27,749 nt of DNA from NCBI GenBank assembly GCA_900541695.1, contig UQKL01000024.1, forward strand, positions 1 through 27,749, written 5' to 3'. Every line of letters starts with the position of its first letter. Position 1 is the stretch's first letter. This DNA comes from an uncultured Collinsella sp. (GTDB lineage: Bacteria; Actinomycetota; Coriobacteriia; Coriobacteriales; Coriobacteriaceae). This document shows, in pieces, positions 1 through 6,615 of the stretch. The position numbers were made by a program, and so were the translations under genes. The notes below the pieces were generated by a model, which saw nothing but the letters and a program-made list of their open reading frames with translations, searched no databases and had not been told where the DNA came from.

Positions 1-2
1 GA

Positions 3-260
3 TTCGCGCCTCAGGACTCAGCGCAACGCGTTGCGCTGAGTCCTGAGGCTGTTGCAATGAAAATGAGAATCAAGGGATTTCTGGACGACTTGGTCGCGAC
101 GGGCGGAACCGTCGAGGCAACAGGTAAACTGGTGCGAGATATGGGCGCAAAGCTTGTGGGTTACGGTTGTATCCTCGAGCTTGCGTTTCTCAACCCGCGC
201 AAGAAGCTCACGCCTTCCAACGAGGACGTCGAGCTCTTTAGCCTGGTAACGGTGAACTAG
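3..260 (+). CDS. apt: Adenine phosphoribosyltransferase, C-terminal part only (left edge open)
   Basis: The last ~60 residues match the C-terminal half of adenine phosphoribosyltransferase, the purine-salvage enzyme making AMP from adenine and PRPP. The PRPP-binding loop reads DDLVATGGT (codons near 82-110) and is followed by the usual tail ending ELAFLNPRKKL and FSLVTVN. The frame stays open to the left edge, but the residues before the loop (MKMRIKGFL) do not resemble the normal R-V-L-I/V-V lead-in. The first ATG at 57 has no ribosome binding site, so it is not a credible start. What is seen is therefore an apt remnant, or an apt 3' end joined to foreign sequence at about position 79. The downstream hydrolase gene starts 32 bases later on the same strand. 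The family call is firm; whether the gene is intact cannot be decided here. Confidence 0.72.
   Translation, partial: FAPQDSAQRVALSPEAVAMKMRIKGFLDDLVATGGTVEATGKLVRDMGAKLVGYGCILELAFLNPRKKLTPSNEDVELFSLVTVN
8..49. repeat. 42-bp perfect palindrome
   Basis: Bases 8-49 read identically on both strands, with the centre between 28 and 29 (CG|CG). The arms begin GCCTCAGGACTCAGCGCAA. The symmetry stops sharply at both ends: the 7 bases to the left do not match the flank on the right, so this is not simply an assembly fold-back. It could be a terminator hairpin or a palindromic repeat unit. There is no T-run next to it. Confidence 0.8.
58..72. promoter_or_regulatory. Possible Fur-like operator
   Basis: TGAAAATGAGAATCA agrees with the 7-1-7 Fur box TGATAATNATTATCA at 11 of the 14 defined positions. 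It sits between the 42-bp palindrome and the point where apt similarity begins. A Fur site has no obvious business inside an apt gene, which supports the idea that the first ~78 bases are a regulatory stretch from another locus. This rests on the motif alone and is weak. Confidence 0.25.
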
Positions 261-292
261 CCGCTACCCTTAGATACCGGAAAGGAAGCTCC

Positions 293-1411
293 ATGCGCAC
301 AGCAAATACGCACAAAAACATGGCACGCTGCGCTGCTACGGCAACCCTCGCTTGTGTTTTGGGCCTGGGCCTCGCGGCTCCGGCCTATGCCGATACCGCA
401 TCCGACCTTGCCGCTGCTCGTACCAAACTCGAGCAGATCGGCACGCAGACCCAGCAAATTCATGAAGAACTCTCCGCACAGACGCAGGAGCTTGATCAGA
501 CTGCAGGCGAGATCACGCAAAAGCAGCAAGAGATTGCCGAGGGCCAGGCAAAGCTTTCGAGCTACGTTGCCGGTGAGTACAAGACCGGCGGTCTGAGTCT
601 CCTTCAGGTTCTGACGGGCGTCGACGATCTGGGCGACATGCTCAATCGTCTGTTCTATTACGGCAAGGTTTCCGACAAGCAGGCCCAGACCATTCAGGAT
701 GTCAAGGACCTTAAGCAGCAGCTCACCGATAAGCAGGCCGAGCAGGAGAAGAACGTCGCCGCCACGCAAAAGAAAGTCGACGAGCTCAACGCCCAGCAGG
801 CAGAAGCCCAGAGCATCGTGAACTCCCTAGATTCTCAGCTGCAGGCCGAGCTTGCCGCCGAGGCCGAGGCCAATGCGGCTCTGCAGGCCGGCATAAATGC
901 CAGCACAGCCGAAAAGGCCACGGTAAGCAACGATACCGCCGGTACGACCGAGAACACCAACAATGGCGGCGGCACAACTAACAACGGCGGCAACACACCT
1001 GCGCCCGCTCCCGCTCCTGCTCCTACGCCGCAGCCCTCGACGCCCGCTCCGGCTCCGGCCCCTTCTGCGCCGAGCCAGTCTGTTGACGGTGGTTCCGTTG
1101 TTTCGCGCGCCTACAGCAAGCTTGGTTGCGCTTATTCCTGGGGCGGCATTGGACCGGACAGCTTTGACTGCTCCGGTTTTGTAAGCTACTGTCTCACGGG
1201 TCGCTACTGCCGTCTGGGCACCACCGGCACCTTCATGGGTTGGACCCGCGTGTCCGACCCGCAACCCGGCGATGTCGTGGTTAACTCCTACCATACTGGC
1301 ATCTATATCGGTAATGGTCAGATGATCCATGCTTCCGACTACAAGACGGGCGTCATCATCAGCTCCGTCGCAGCCGGCATGAACAACAACTATATTTTCG
1401 TGCGCTACTAA
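293..1411 (+). CDS. Secreted NlpC/P60 peptidoglycan hydrolase with coiled-coil N-terminus
   Basis: A 372-residue exported cell-wall hydrolase. Residues 1-33 are a signal peptide (basic start, hydrophobic core, AYA-DT cleavage near 33). Residues ~35-200 are a Gln/Glu/Ala-rich coiled coil like that of PcsB-type division hydrolases. Residues ~215-262 are a Gly/Asn then Pro/Ala linker. Residues 265-372 are the NlpC/P60 domain with Cys293 (DCSGF), His334 (YHTGIYIG) and His346 as the likely catalytic or metal-contacting residues. Such domains cut D-Glu/mDAP-type bonds in stem peptides, usually during daughter-cell separation. AGGAAGCTCC before the ATG supplies a good ribosome binding site. A clear terminator follows at 1436-1474. 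The coiled coil may keep the enzyme inactive until FtsEX or another partner binds, as known for PcsB; that is inference here. Confidence 0.93.
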   Translation: MRTANTHKNMARCAATATLACVLGLGLAAPAYADTASDLAAARTKLEQIGTQTQQIHEELSAQTQELDQTAGEITQKQQEIAEGQAKLSSYVAGEYKTGGLSLLQVLTGVDDLGDMLNRLFYYGKVSDKQAQTIQDVKDLKQQLTDKQAEQEKNVAATQKKVDELNAQQAEAQSIVNSLDSQLQAELAAEAEANAALQAGINASTAEKATVSNDTAGTTENTNNGGGTTNNGGNTPAPAPAPAPTPQPSTPAPAPAPSAPSQSVDGGSVVSRAYSKLGCAYSWGGIGPDSFDCSGFVSYCLTGRYCRLGTTGTFMGWTRVSDPQPGDVVVNSYHTGIYIGNGQMIHASDYKTGVIISSVAAGMNNNYIFVRY

Positions 1412-1435
1412 GTCACTCTGTATAGCAAACGAATG

Positions 1436-1474
1436 TGAACCTCGTGGCCTTTGGGCTGCGAGGTTCATTTATTT
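1436..1474 (+). terminator. Rho-independent terminator after the NlpC/P60 gene
   Basis: The stem TGAACCTCG (1436-1444) pairs with CGAGGTTCA (1459-1467), and extra pairing inside (GGCC/GGCT) shortens the loop. It is followed at once by TTTATTT. It lies 24 bases past the hydrolase stop codon. Confidence 0.85.
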
Positions 1475-1529
1475 GTGACCGTGCTCCATACATGATCCCA
1501 ATGAGCTAGTTTTCAATACTAGATGCACG

Positions 1530-1557
1530 TTTCAAAGGTAAGCAAGATGGCTATAAT
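1530..1557 (+). promoter_or_regulatory. Likely promoter of the DegV gene
   Basis: A perfect -10 box TATAAT lies at 1552-1557, 29 bases before the DegV start. The best -35 is TTTCAA (1530-1535, 16-base spacer), which is poor. The site falls just after a terminator, so a promoter is expected here. Confidence 0.45.
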
Positions 1558-1586
1558 AAATTAGAAACATCTAGAAAGGACCCTCT

Positions 1587-2453
1587 ATGAGCTGGGCACT
1601 TATCTCCGATTCGAGCTGCAACCTCCGTGATTGGCAACCGACCGCGCCCCATACCACCTTTGCATATGCACCCCTTAAAATTCGAGTGGGGGAGCGCGAG
1701 TTCGTCGATGACCTCACGCTCGATGTTCGCGAACTCAATTGCGCCGTGCAGGCGGAGTCGAGCGCTTCTTCGAGCGCCTGTCCGAGCGTAGGCGAGTGGA
1801 CCGAACTCTTTAGGCTTGCCGACAAGACAATTTGCATGCCTATCTCCGAGGGCGTCTCGGGAAGCTACAATGCCGCCGCCACGGCACGCGATTTGGTTCT
1901 TGCCGAGGATCCGAACCGAAAGATTCATCTGGTCAATTCTCGCGCAGCCGGCGGCAAAATGGACCTGATCTTCCTGCTGTTCGACCGCTATCTCGCAAGC
2001 AATCCCAACGTCTCTTTTGAGGAAGCCTGCAGCTATTTTGATGAGCTGGAACTGAACAGCAAGATTCTCTTTAGCCTGTGCAATTACGAAAATCTCGCCA
2101 AGGCCGGACGTATTCCCAAGGCAGCTGGGGTTATCGCCAATAAACTCAACATCCGAGTTTTAGGCACAGCAAGCGAGGAGGGGGAGATCAAGCTCGTTGG
2201 TCACACCCGTGGCGAAAAGAAGATGCTTGGCAAGATTGTCGATACCATGGAGGCCGAGGGCTTTACCGGCGGCGAGGTCGTTATCGACCATGTCGAGAAT
2301 GAGGCGGGCGCCCAGACACTTGCCAGTCGCATTGTGGAGCATTGGCCCGGCTCCAAGACCATCATCATGCCTTGCAACGGACTGGATTCATACTATGCCG
2401 AGATGCACGGGCTCATTATCGGCTACGGCATGGGCGTAGCTTCGGGCCGATAA
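1587..2453 (+). CDS. DegV family fatty-acid-binding protein (FakB-like)
   Basis: A 288-residue single-domain DegV protein, the usual length. Seen motifs are SDSSCNL at residues 7-13, the SACPSVGEW segment standing for the family's TSQPSP loop, PISEGVSGSYNAA (the second serine loop that holds the fatty-acid carboxylate), and LAKAGRIPKAAG near residue 175. In Firmicutes these proteins (FakB) bind a fatty acid and present it to the kinase FakA for phosphorylation, feeding exogenous acids into phospholipid. No fakA is present in this window. The start is set by AGAAAGGA six bases upstream of ATG. It is monocistronic: a terminator precedes it and a bidirectional one follows. The family is sure; the exact lipid ligand is unknown. 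Confidence 0.9.
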   Translation: MSWALISDSSCNLRDWQPTAPHTTFAYAPLKIRVGEREFVDDLTLDVRELNCAVQAESSASSSACPSVGEWTELFRLADKTICMPISEGVSGSYNAAATARDLVLAEDPNRKIHLVNSRAAGGKMDLIFLLFDRYLASNPNVSFEEACSYFDELELNSKILFSLCNYENLAKAGRIPKAAGVIANKLNIRVLGTASEEGEIKLVGHTRGEKKMLGKIVDTMEAEGFTGGEVVIDHVENEAGAQTLASRIVEHWPGSKTIIMPCNGLDSYYAEMHGLIIGYGMGVASGR

Positions 2454-2472
2454 AGTCCAACTAAACAAAAAC

Positions 2473-2513
2473 ACGGGCGGGACAAAATGGCTTATAGCCT
2501 TTGTCCCGCCCGT
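2473..2513. terminator. Bidirectional terminator between DegV and DUF1836 genes
   Basis: A perfect 14-bp stem runs ACGGGCGGGACAAA (2473-2486) to TTTGTCCCGCCCGT (2500-2513), with a nested GGCT/AGCC hairpin inside. The AAACAAAAAC tract on the left serves as the T-run for the - strand, and the right flank is CTTGTAC. It sits between convergent stop codons (2453 and 2526) and can serve both genes. Confidence 0.85.
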
Positions 2514-2525
2514 CTTGTACGTCGG

Positions 2526-3137
2526 CTAGCTATTAAACCCATTGAACTTGAGGTAGCTCATTAGATACGCCTTCGATACAAAAGACGATACCGCACTGCG
2601 TACGAGCAGCGACTCGCGCGTAACCTGATGTGCGGTATCGGGCACGGGAGTCTGCTCGACGGAAAAAGCCGCACGAATCGATGCCTCGAGCTGATCAATC
2701 ACATAATCAAAGGCGGTCGGTGCATCGTAGCTCAGGCGCTGAATGTTGAAGAGCGCCTGAACCGCAGCGATGGGCAGCACCTGCTTAAAGATACAAATGG
2801 AGATGAGACGCGCAATCTGCTCGCGGCCATATTGCTTTTTTACCGGAGCAGGAACGAGGCCGACCTTTACGTAGTTATTGATCATCGATGGCGTAATGAC
2901 GGGGTGCTCCACACAAATTGAAAGCGGCTCCATCCACAGCTCGATGTACTCAATGACCTGGTCACGGTAGAGCGTTACATTCGGCAACTGGTTGTAGCGC
3001 GGCAAGCTGAGTGTATTGAGTTTACGGACTATATCAGACTGGATAAATGCGTCAGGTAGCACCGTGGGCTGAATATCCTCTGGGCTAATGCTAACCGACG
3101 TATCGGACATAGGAATGACATGTTTAACGTGATTCAT
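2526..3137 (-). CDS. DUF1836 domain protein (MerR-like HTH)
   Basis: A 203-residue protein of the DUF1836 family, common in Firmicutes and Coriobacteriia. A helix-turn-helix-like stretch lies at residues ~80-120 (ITPSMINNYVKVGLVP, then KQYGREQIARLISI), the way MerR proteins read a start-of-helix plus wing. No effector domain, signal peptide or membrane segment is visible. The chosen start at 3137 has GGAGG seven bases upstream; a longer open frame reaching 3281 runs through the promoter region and has no binding site. It is monocistronic, with its own upstream region and a shared terminator. A DNA-binding regulatory role is inferred from the fold; the target is unknown. Confidence 0.82.
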   Translation of the reverse strand: MNHVKHVIPMSDTSVSISPEDIQPTVLPDAFIQSDIVRKLNTLSLPRYNQLPNVTLYRDQVIEYIELWMEPLSICVEHPVITPSMINNYVKVGLVPAPVKKQYGREQIARLISICIFKQVLPIAAVQALFNIQRLSYDAPTAFDYVIDQLEASIRAAFSVEQTPVPDTAHQVTRESLLVRSAVSSFVSKAYLMSYLKFNGFNS

Positions 3138-3161
3138 ACGGTGCCTCCGTTCGTTTTCAAT

Positions 3162-3182
3162 ATTGTATTCTAGATTATCTAG
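3162..3182 (-). promoter_or_regulatory. DUF1836 promoter -10 with adjoining 13-bp palindrome
   Basis: On the - strand TACAAT (3162-3167) is a good -10 box 25 bases before the DUF1836 start. Directly upstream of it, 3170-3182 (CTAGATTATCTAG) is a perfect palindrome around a central base and occupies the promoter spacer. That is the usual place for an operator, possibly bound by the DUF1836 protein itself. No convincing -35 box was found. Confidence 0.4.
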
Positions 3183-3265
3183 TTTTGCATACCACGATGA
3201 ACGGTATGATCGTCGGCTTTGGCTCGGGTCCGACCGCAGGATAACTGGCTTGTTTTTACACAACA

Positions 3266-3313
3266 AAACGTCCAACAGCAACGTTGCCTCAAGCTCGTTA
3301 CTGCTGGACGTTT
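3266..3313 (-). terminator. Terminator after trxB
   Basis: The arms 3266-3283 and 3296-3313 pair over 18 positions with two G-U type mismatches. Read on the - strand, the stem is followed by TTTTGTTGT. It lies 40 bases past the trxB stop and separates it from the DUF1836 gene. Confidence 0.75.
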
Positions 3314-3352
3314 AAGTAACATAACAACCTTACATAAGATATATTATCGTAC

Positions 3353-4291
3353 TTATCCGCGTAAGAAAGCGTATGCGCTGGTAGCCGCTATAGCTCCGTC
3401 CGAAACGGCGGTCACAACTTGGCGTAAACGCTTGGAGCGAATATCGCCGGCGGCAAATAAGCCAGGTGTGCGGGTGGCCATCGATTCGTCGGTCACAATA
3501 CCGCCGTCGGGCGCCAGATCTACCAGATGCTCAACAAGCTCGGTATGAGGCTGCGTGCCAGCAAAGACAAAAATGCCAAACGAACCAGGATCAAAGGACT
3601 CAACGTGCATTTCACTAGTCGCATTGTCCTTAAACGTGATTGTCGTGGGCATCGCCTCACCAGAAAGCTCAACAATACTAGTTTGGTACCTAACTGAAAT
3701 ATTATCTTTTGCGAGCACCTTTTGAACCACGCCATCGGGGGCACGGAACTGATCGCGTCGCAAGACGATGGTCACGCTGCTGGCGATTTCTGACAAGAAC
3801 AGGGCTTCCTCGCAGGCAGCATTACCGCCACCGATGACAAAGACCTGTTTACCGCGAAAGAACATGCCATCGCACGTCGCGCAATAAGAAACGCCACGAC
3901 CGCGATACGTATCCTCGCCAACAAAACCGGCAGATCGCGGCGTGGCACCCATGCAAGCGATAACACTCGAGGCCAGCGTATCGCCCGTATCGTGATGCAC
4001 CGTAAACAGCGCTGTATCGGCATCGTAATCGATACCCGTAACCATGCTCCATGCAACCTGTGCTCCCAGGCCCTCTGCATGTTGCTGAAAACGCTCGCCG
4101 AGTTCGGCGCCACTCAAGAGCGGAATGCCCGGATAGTTCTCGACCTCATTGGTTGTGGCGATCTGTCCTCCCGACACACCTTGCTCAATCACGGTCGTCG
4201 TTAGGTTGGCGCGCGCCGCGTAAATGGCTGCAGCATAGCCCGCAGGCCCGCCGCCGATAATCGCAACATCGATCGGCTGATGAGTAGTCAT
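3353..4291 (-). CDS. trxB: Thioredoxin-disulfide reductase (TrxR family)
   Basis: A 312-residue flavoprotein that uses NADPH to reduce thioredoxin in the cytoplasm. Residues 13-18 (GGGPAG) bind the FAD ADP moiety, Cys137-Ala-Thr-Cys140 is the redox disulfide, GGGNAACEEA (154-163) begins the NADPH domain, and AGDIRSKRLRQV (281-292) is the C-terminal FAD contact. The NADPH selectivity motif reads LRRDQFRA instead of the usual HRRxxFRA, keeping both arginines. AGGAGGT upstream of the ATG at 4291 fixes the start; the frame stays open much further upstream, but that extension lies opposite the glycosyltransferase and is not real. No thioredoxin gene is adjacent. It diverges from the glycosyltransferase gene with 117 bases between starts. 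A ferredoxin- or other-partner reductase of the same fold cannot be excluded. Confidence 0.92.
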   Translation of the reverse strand: MTTHQPIDVAIIGGGPAGYAAAIYAARANLTTTVIEQGVSGGQIATTNEVENYPGIPLLSGAELGERFQQHAEGLGAQVAWSMVTGIDYDADTALFTVHHDTGDTLASSVIACMGATPRSAGFVGEDTYRGRGVSYCATCDGMFFRGKQVFVIGGGNAACEEALFLSEIASSVTIVLRRDQFRAPDGVVQKVLAKDNISVRYQTSIVELSGEAMPTTITFKDNATSEMHVESFDPGSFGIFVFAGTQPHTELVEHLVDLAPDGGIVTDESMATRTPGLFAAGDIRSKRLRQVVTAVSDGAIAATSAYAFLRG

Positions 4292-4408
4292 GAAGAGACC
4301 TCCTGTCGAAAGATTGGCGTTCTTTGCGCTCATACCCAAATTTATGCGAACGTGACACTCATGCACTACAATGATTCTCTGTGAAACAAAGATGAAGGGG
4401 AGATATCG

Positions 4409-5710
4409 ATGGATCAGACGCAGACGAGCGATGACGCTCCCCTGCTCACGCACAGCACTCCCCAATCGGAACAAACCACGCTCTTGGCTCAGCAAAGACC
4501 TCTCGTGACTATCGTGCACGCCTCGGTCGGCTCGGGCCACAAGGCCGCCGCAAATGCGATTGCGCAGGCATTCGACCACATCCGCGGCACCAATGGCATC
4601 CCCGAGGATGTTGAGATTGAAGTGCTCGATATCCTTGATTTTGGACGCATAAAATTCGACGGCAACAAAACGGCCGCCTCGTTTACCGGCGCCACGCGCC
4701 CAATTTATGACTTGACCTGGCGTTATACCCTTACCGGACACCTGCTTTGGGGCGGTGGCACGGCATGGTCGCGCATCATGTTCCCCGCATTTAACGAATA
4801 CGTTCGAACTCGCAGGCCCATTGCCGTGGTAGCCACACATATCACGGCAGCCAACGTCGCCGTCGGCGCGCGCGTCATTACGGGCATCGACTATCCCGTC
4901 ATTTGCGTACCGACCGATTACGAGGTCGAGGGTTGGTGGCCCCATAAGGACACCGACCTCTTCTGTGTGGCAAACGAGTTTATGGCCGAAACACTCCGAC
5001 CCCGTAAGGTTCCCGAGGCAAAAATCCGCATTACGGGCATCCCCATTCGCGCCGGGTTTGATACGGACTACAATCGCGAGGAAGAACTCGAGAAGTTCAA
5101 TCTCCCCACAGACAAGCTCGTTGTGCTGGTAATGGCCGGGGCCAGTTTGCCTCAACCGTACGTTCGCTTTCGCGCTGAGATGGACCGCACCCTCCCCTTC
5201 CTGCGCAGCTTCGAGGACATGCACTTTGTCTTTTTGCCGGGCAAGGATGCCGAATATGCCACCCGTCTCAAAACGCTTTTCGATGCCATGAAACTCGAGA
5301 ACGTCACGGTTCTTGACTACGTCGATGACATGGCAGCGCTCATGCACGGCTGCGACCTGGCAATTCTCAAATCGGGTGGACTCACTGTTACCGAATGCCT
5401 GTGCGCACACCTGCCTATGATTCTGCTGGGCAAGTCATATGGCCAGGAAAAGGCCAACACCACCATGCTCACCGGCATGGGCGCCAGCATGCATGTCACC
5501 ACCGCACGCGAGCTCATCGTGACACTGCGCCATCTCCACGATCATCCCGAGTCGCTCAAGGCGCTGCTCATCAATGGCGAAGTCCTTCGCCGCCCACACG
5601 CAGCCGAGGATATCACCATCGCAACCATGGAACTTGCAGGCAAGCCCCAAAAACGTAAACGAGCCTTCTGCCGCTTCTACTGGGGCGGGAAGCCCGCGCA
5701 TATCCGCTAG
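4409..5710 (+). CDS. MGDG synthase/UgtP-like glycosyltransferase
   Basis: A 433-residue GT-B glycosyltransferase of the MurG/MGDG-synthase group. The N-terminal acceptor domain carries HASVGSGHKAAANA (residues 37-50), the loop typical of diacylglycerol glycosyltransferases. Next come THITAANV (143-150) and the VPTDYEVEGWW stretch (168-178). The C-terminal donor domain has KSGGLTVTEC (321-330) and PMILLGKSYGQEKAN (336-350), which hold the UDP-sugar. No transmembrane helix is seen, so it is a peripheral membrane enzyme. The likely product is mono- or diglycosyl-diacylglycerol for membrane lipid or lipoteichoic-acid anchors. The sugar donor cannot be read from sequence. AAGGGGAG before the ATG is the binding site. 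It is monocistronic, and its 3' end runs into the hairpin-repeat cluster. Confidence 0.88.
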   Translation: MDQTQTSDDAPLLTHSTPQSEQTTLLAQQRPLVTIVHASVGSGHKAAANAIAQAFDHIRGTNGIPEDVEIEVLDILDFGRIKFDGNKTAASFTGATRPIYDLTWRYTLTGHLLWGGGTAWSRIMFPAFNEYVRTRRPIAVVATHITAANVAVGARVITGIDYPVICVPTDYEVEGWWPHKDTDLFCVANEFMAETLRPRKVPEAKIRITGIPIRAGFDTDYNREEELEKFNLPTDKLVVLVMAGASLPQPYVRFRAEMDRTLPFLRSFEDMHFVFLPGKDAEYATRLKTLFDAMKLENVTVLDYVDDMAALMHGCDLAILKSGGLTVTECLCAHLPMILLGKSYGQEKANTTMLTGMGASMHVTTARELIVTLRHLHDHPESLKALLINGEVLRRPHAAEDITIATMELAGKPQKRKRAFCRFYWGGKPAHIR

Positions 5711-5723
5711 CTTCGGACTGTCC

Positions 5724-5826
5724 GCTTGCCTGTGGGGGGCATATATATCATCCCGTGCTCAAACATTCTCGCTTCGCTGCGAAACTGCGCGCGGGACGAT
5801 ATATATGCCCCCCCCCACAGGCAAGC
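5724..5826 (-). repeat. Structured hairpin repeat, family I copy 1
   Basis: The outer arms 5724-5749 and 5798-5826 pair over 26 bp (GCTTGCCTGT...CATATATATC), apart from three extra C on the right. Inside, 5750-5758 and 5789-5797 form a second stem, and the 30-base core contains TTCGCAGCGAAGCGAGAAT on the - strand. The same core recurs at 5985-6087 with different stems. It starts 13 bases after the glycosyltransferase stop and could also end its transcript, although there is no T-run. Confidence 0.8.
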
Positions 5827-5903
5827 TGCGTTTACGTACTAGCACCTACACTAGATTCCCCTCCAGTAGAACCAACAAAGGCGAGACCGGAAAAGATAAA
5901 TAC

Positions 5904-5952
5904 AGTTAGCCGACGCGACAAAGAGACTAGTCCTTTGTCGCGTCGGCTAACT
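5904..5952. repeat. Perfect 20-bp inverted repeat with 9-base loop
   Basis: The arms 5904-5923 and 5933-5952 match perfectly (AGTTAGCCGACGCGACAAAG and its complement), with the loop AGACTAGTC. A run of six T lies at 5965-5970, 12 bases beyond the right arm, and a T-rich stretch follows the hairpin on the - strand. It could act as a weak bidirectional terminator for the convergent flanking genes. It shares no sequence with the two hairpin repeats on either side. Confidence 0.7.
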
Positions 5953-5984
5953 AGAATGTAAATATTTTTTCAAGCGAGTAGCCG

Positions 5985-6087
5985 CCCGCCTGCCTCTCTC
6001 ACATATCGTTCCACGCGCAGTTTCGCAGCGAGCGAAGCGAAGCGAGAATGTTTGAGCATGGAATGATATGTGTGAGAGGCAGGCGGG
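5985..6087 (+). repeat. Structured hairpin repeat, family I copy 2 (inverted relative to copy 1)
   Basis: The outer arms 5985-6007 and 6065-6087 pair at 22 of 23 positions (CCCGCCTGCCTCTCTCACAT...). The inner stem GTTCCACGC/GCATGGAAT encloses a 39-base core. The core equals that of copy 1 except for nine extra bases in a GCGA/GCGAA stretch. The outer arms share almost no sequence with copy 1 yet still pair, and the inner stem differs by two compensated base pairs. Confidence 0.8.
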
Positions 6088-6145
6088 AGGGATACGAGTG
6101 CCCCACGAGAATGTTTGAGCACGGGCTGATATATAGGGCCCTCCC
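6085..6145 (+). repeat. Degenerate family I copy 3 (left half of core lost)
   Basis: CGAGAATGTTTGAGCACGGG (6106-6125) is identical to copy 1 and is followed by CTGATATATA, like the other copies. The left part of the core (CGCAGTTTCGCAGCGAAG) is missing. GGGAGGG (6085-6091 region) can still pair with CCCTCCC (6139-6145). It overlaps the right end of copy 2 and looks like a decayed neighbour. Confidence 0.6.
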
Positions 6146-6167
6146 ACGGGTGAGCGAACAGAAGCAA

Positions 6168-6611
6168 CTAGGCGACGCCGCTGGAGCCGAAGCCTCCGTT
6201 GCCTCTGTCGGTTTTATCTAGTTCGTCTACCTCTACGAGATTGACTGTAGGGACTTCTTGGATGACGAGTTGGGCGATGCGGTCGCCTTTGCTGATCTGG
6301 ATATTGTTGGTGGGATCCAGGTTGATGAGGATGACCTTAAGCTCGCCTCGATAGTGGGCGTCGATGAGGCCGGGCGTGTTGACTATAGACAGGCCCTGCT
6401 TAATGGCTAGGCCGCTGCGGGGTTGGACAAAGCCGGCGTAGCCATCGGGCAGTGCAATGGCCAAGCCAGTGGAGACCAATCGGCGCTCAAAGGGCTTGAA
6501 GGTGCAGTCTTCGTTGGCGCGGAGGTCAAGACCGGCATCCGTGGGATGTGCGTATTTGGGAAGCTCGACCGTGGGATCGAGACGCTTAATGTTAACGGTA
6601 ATGTTGGACAT
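6168..6611 (-). CDS. dut: dUTP diphosphatase
   Basis: A 147-residue trimeric-type dUTPase, the standard length. It hydrolyses dUTP to dUMP and pyrophosphate, which keeps uracil out of DNA and supplies dUMP for thymidylate. All five family motifs are present: AGLDLRA (residues 27-33), PRSGLA (64-69), [13 protein letters not shown] with the catalytic Asp, GDRIAQLV, and the C-terminal lid [10 protein letters not shown]. Its binding site AAGGTGA overlaps the stop codon of nrdR (four bases separate the genes), so the two are probably translated together. It is the last gene of the LysM-nrdR-dut group and runs convergently into the repeat cluster at 5724-6145. Confidence 0.97.
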   Translation of the reverse strand: MSNITVNIKRLDPTVELPKYAHPTDAGLDLRANEDCTFKPFERRLVSTGLAIALPDGYAGFVQPRSGLAIKQGLSIVNTPGLIDAHYRGELKVILINLDPTNNIQISKGDRIAQLVIQEVPTVNLVEVDELDKTDRGNGGFGSSGVA

Positions 6612-6615
6612 GAAA

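Noticed and set aside
1019..1075. Tandem GCTCC/GCCCC-type repeats
   Set aside because: These are only the codons of the Pro/Ala linker in the NlpC/P60 protein.
3353..5410. - strand frame of 685 codons suggesting a fusion protein with thioredoxin reductase at its end
   Set aside because: The N-terminal 373 codons lie opposite the glycosyltransferase gene and match nothing; a strong binding site marks the true trxB start at 4291.
5841..5951. Possible small gene in the repeat cluster
   Set aside because: Short frames here have no binding site and run across hairpins; no protein-like pattern is seen.
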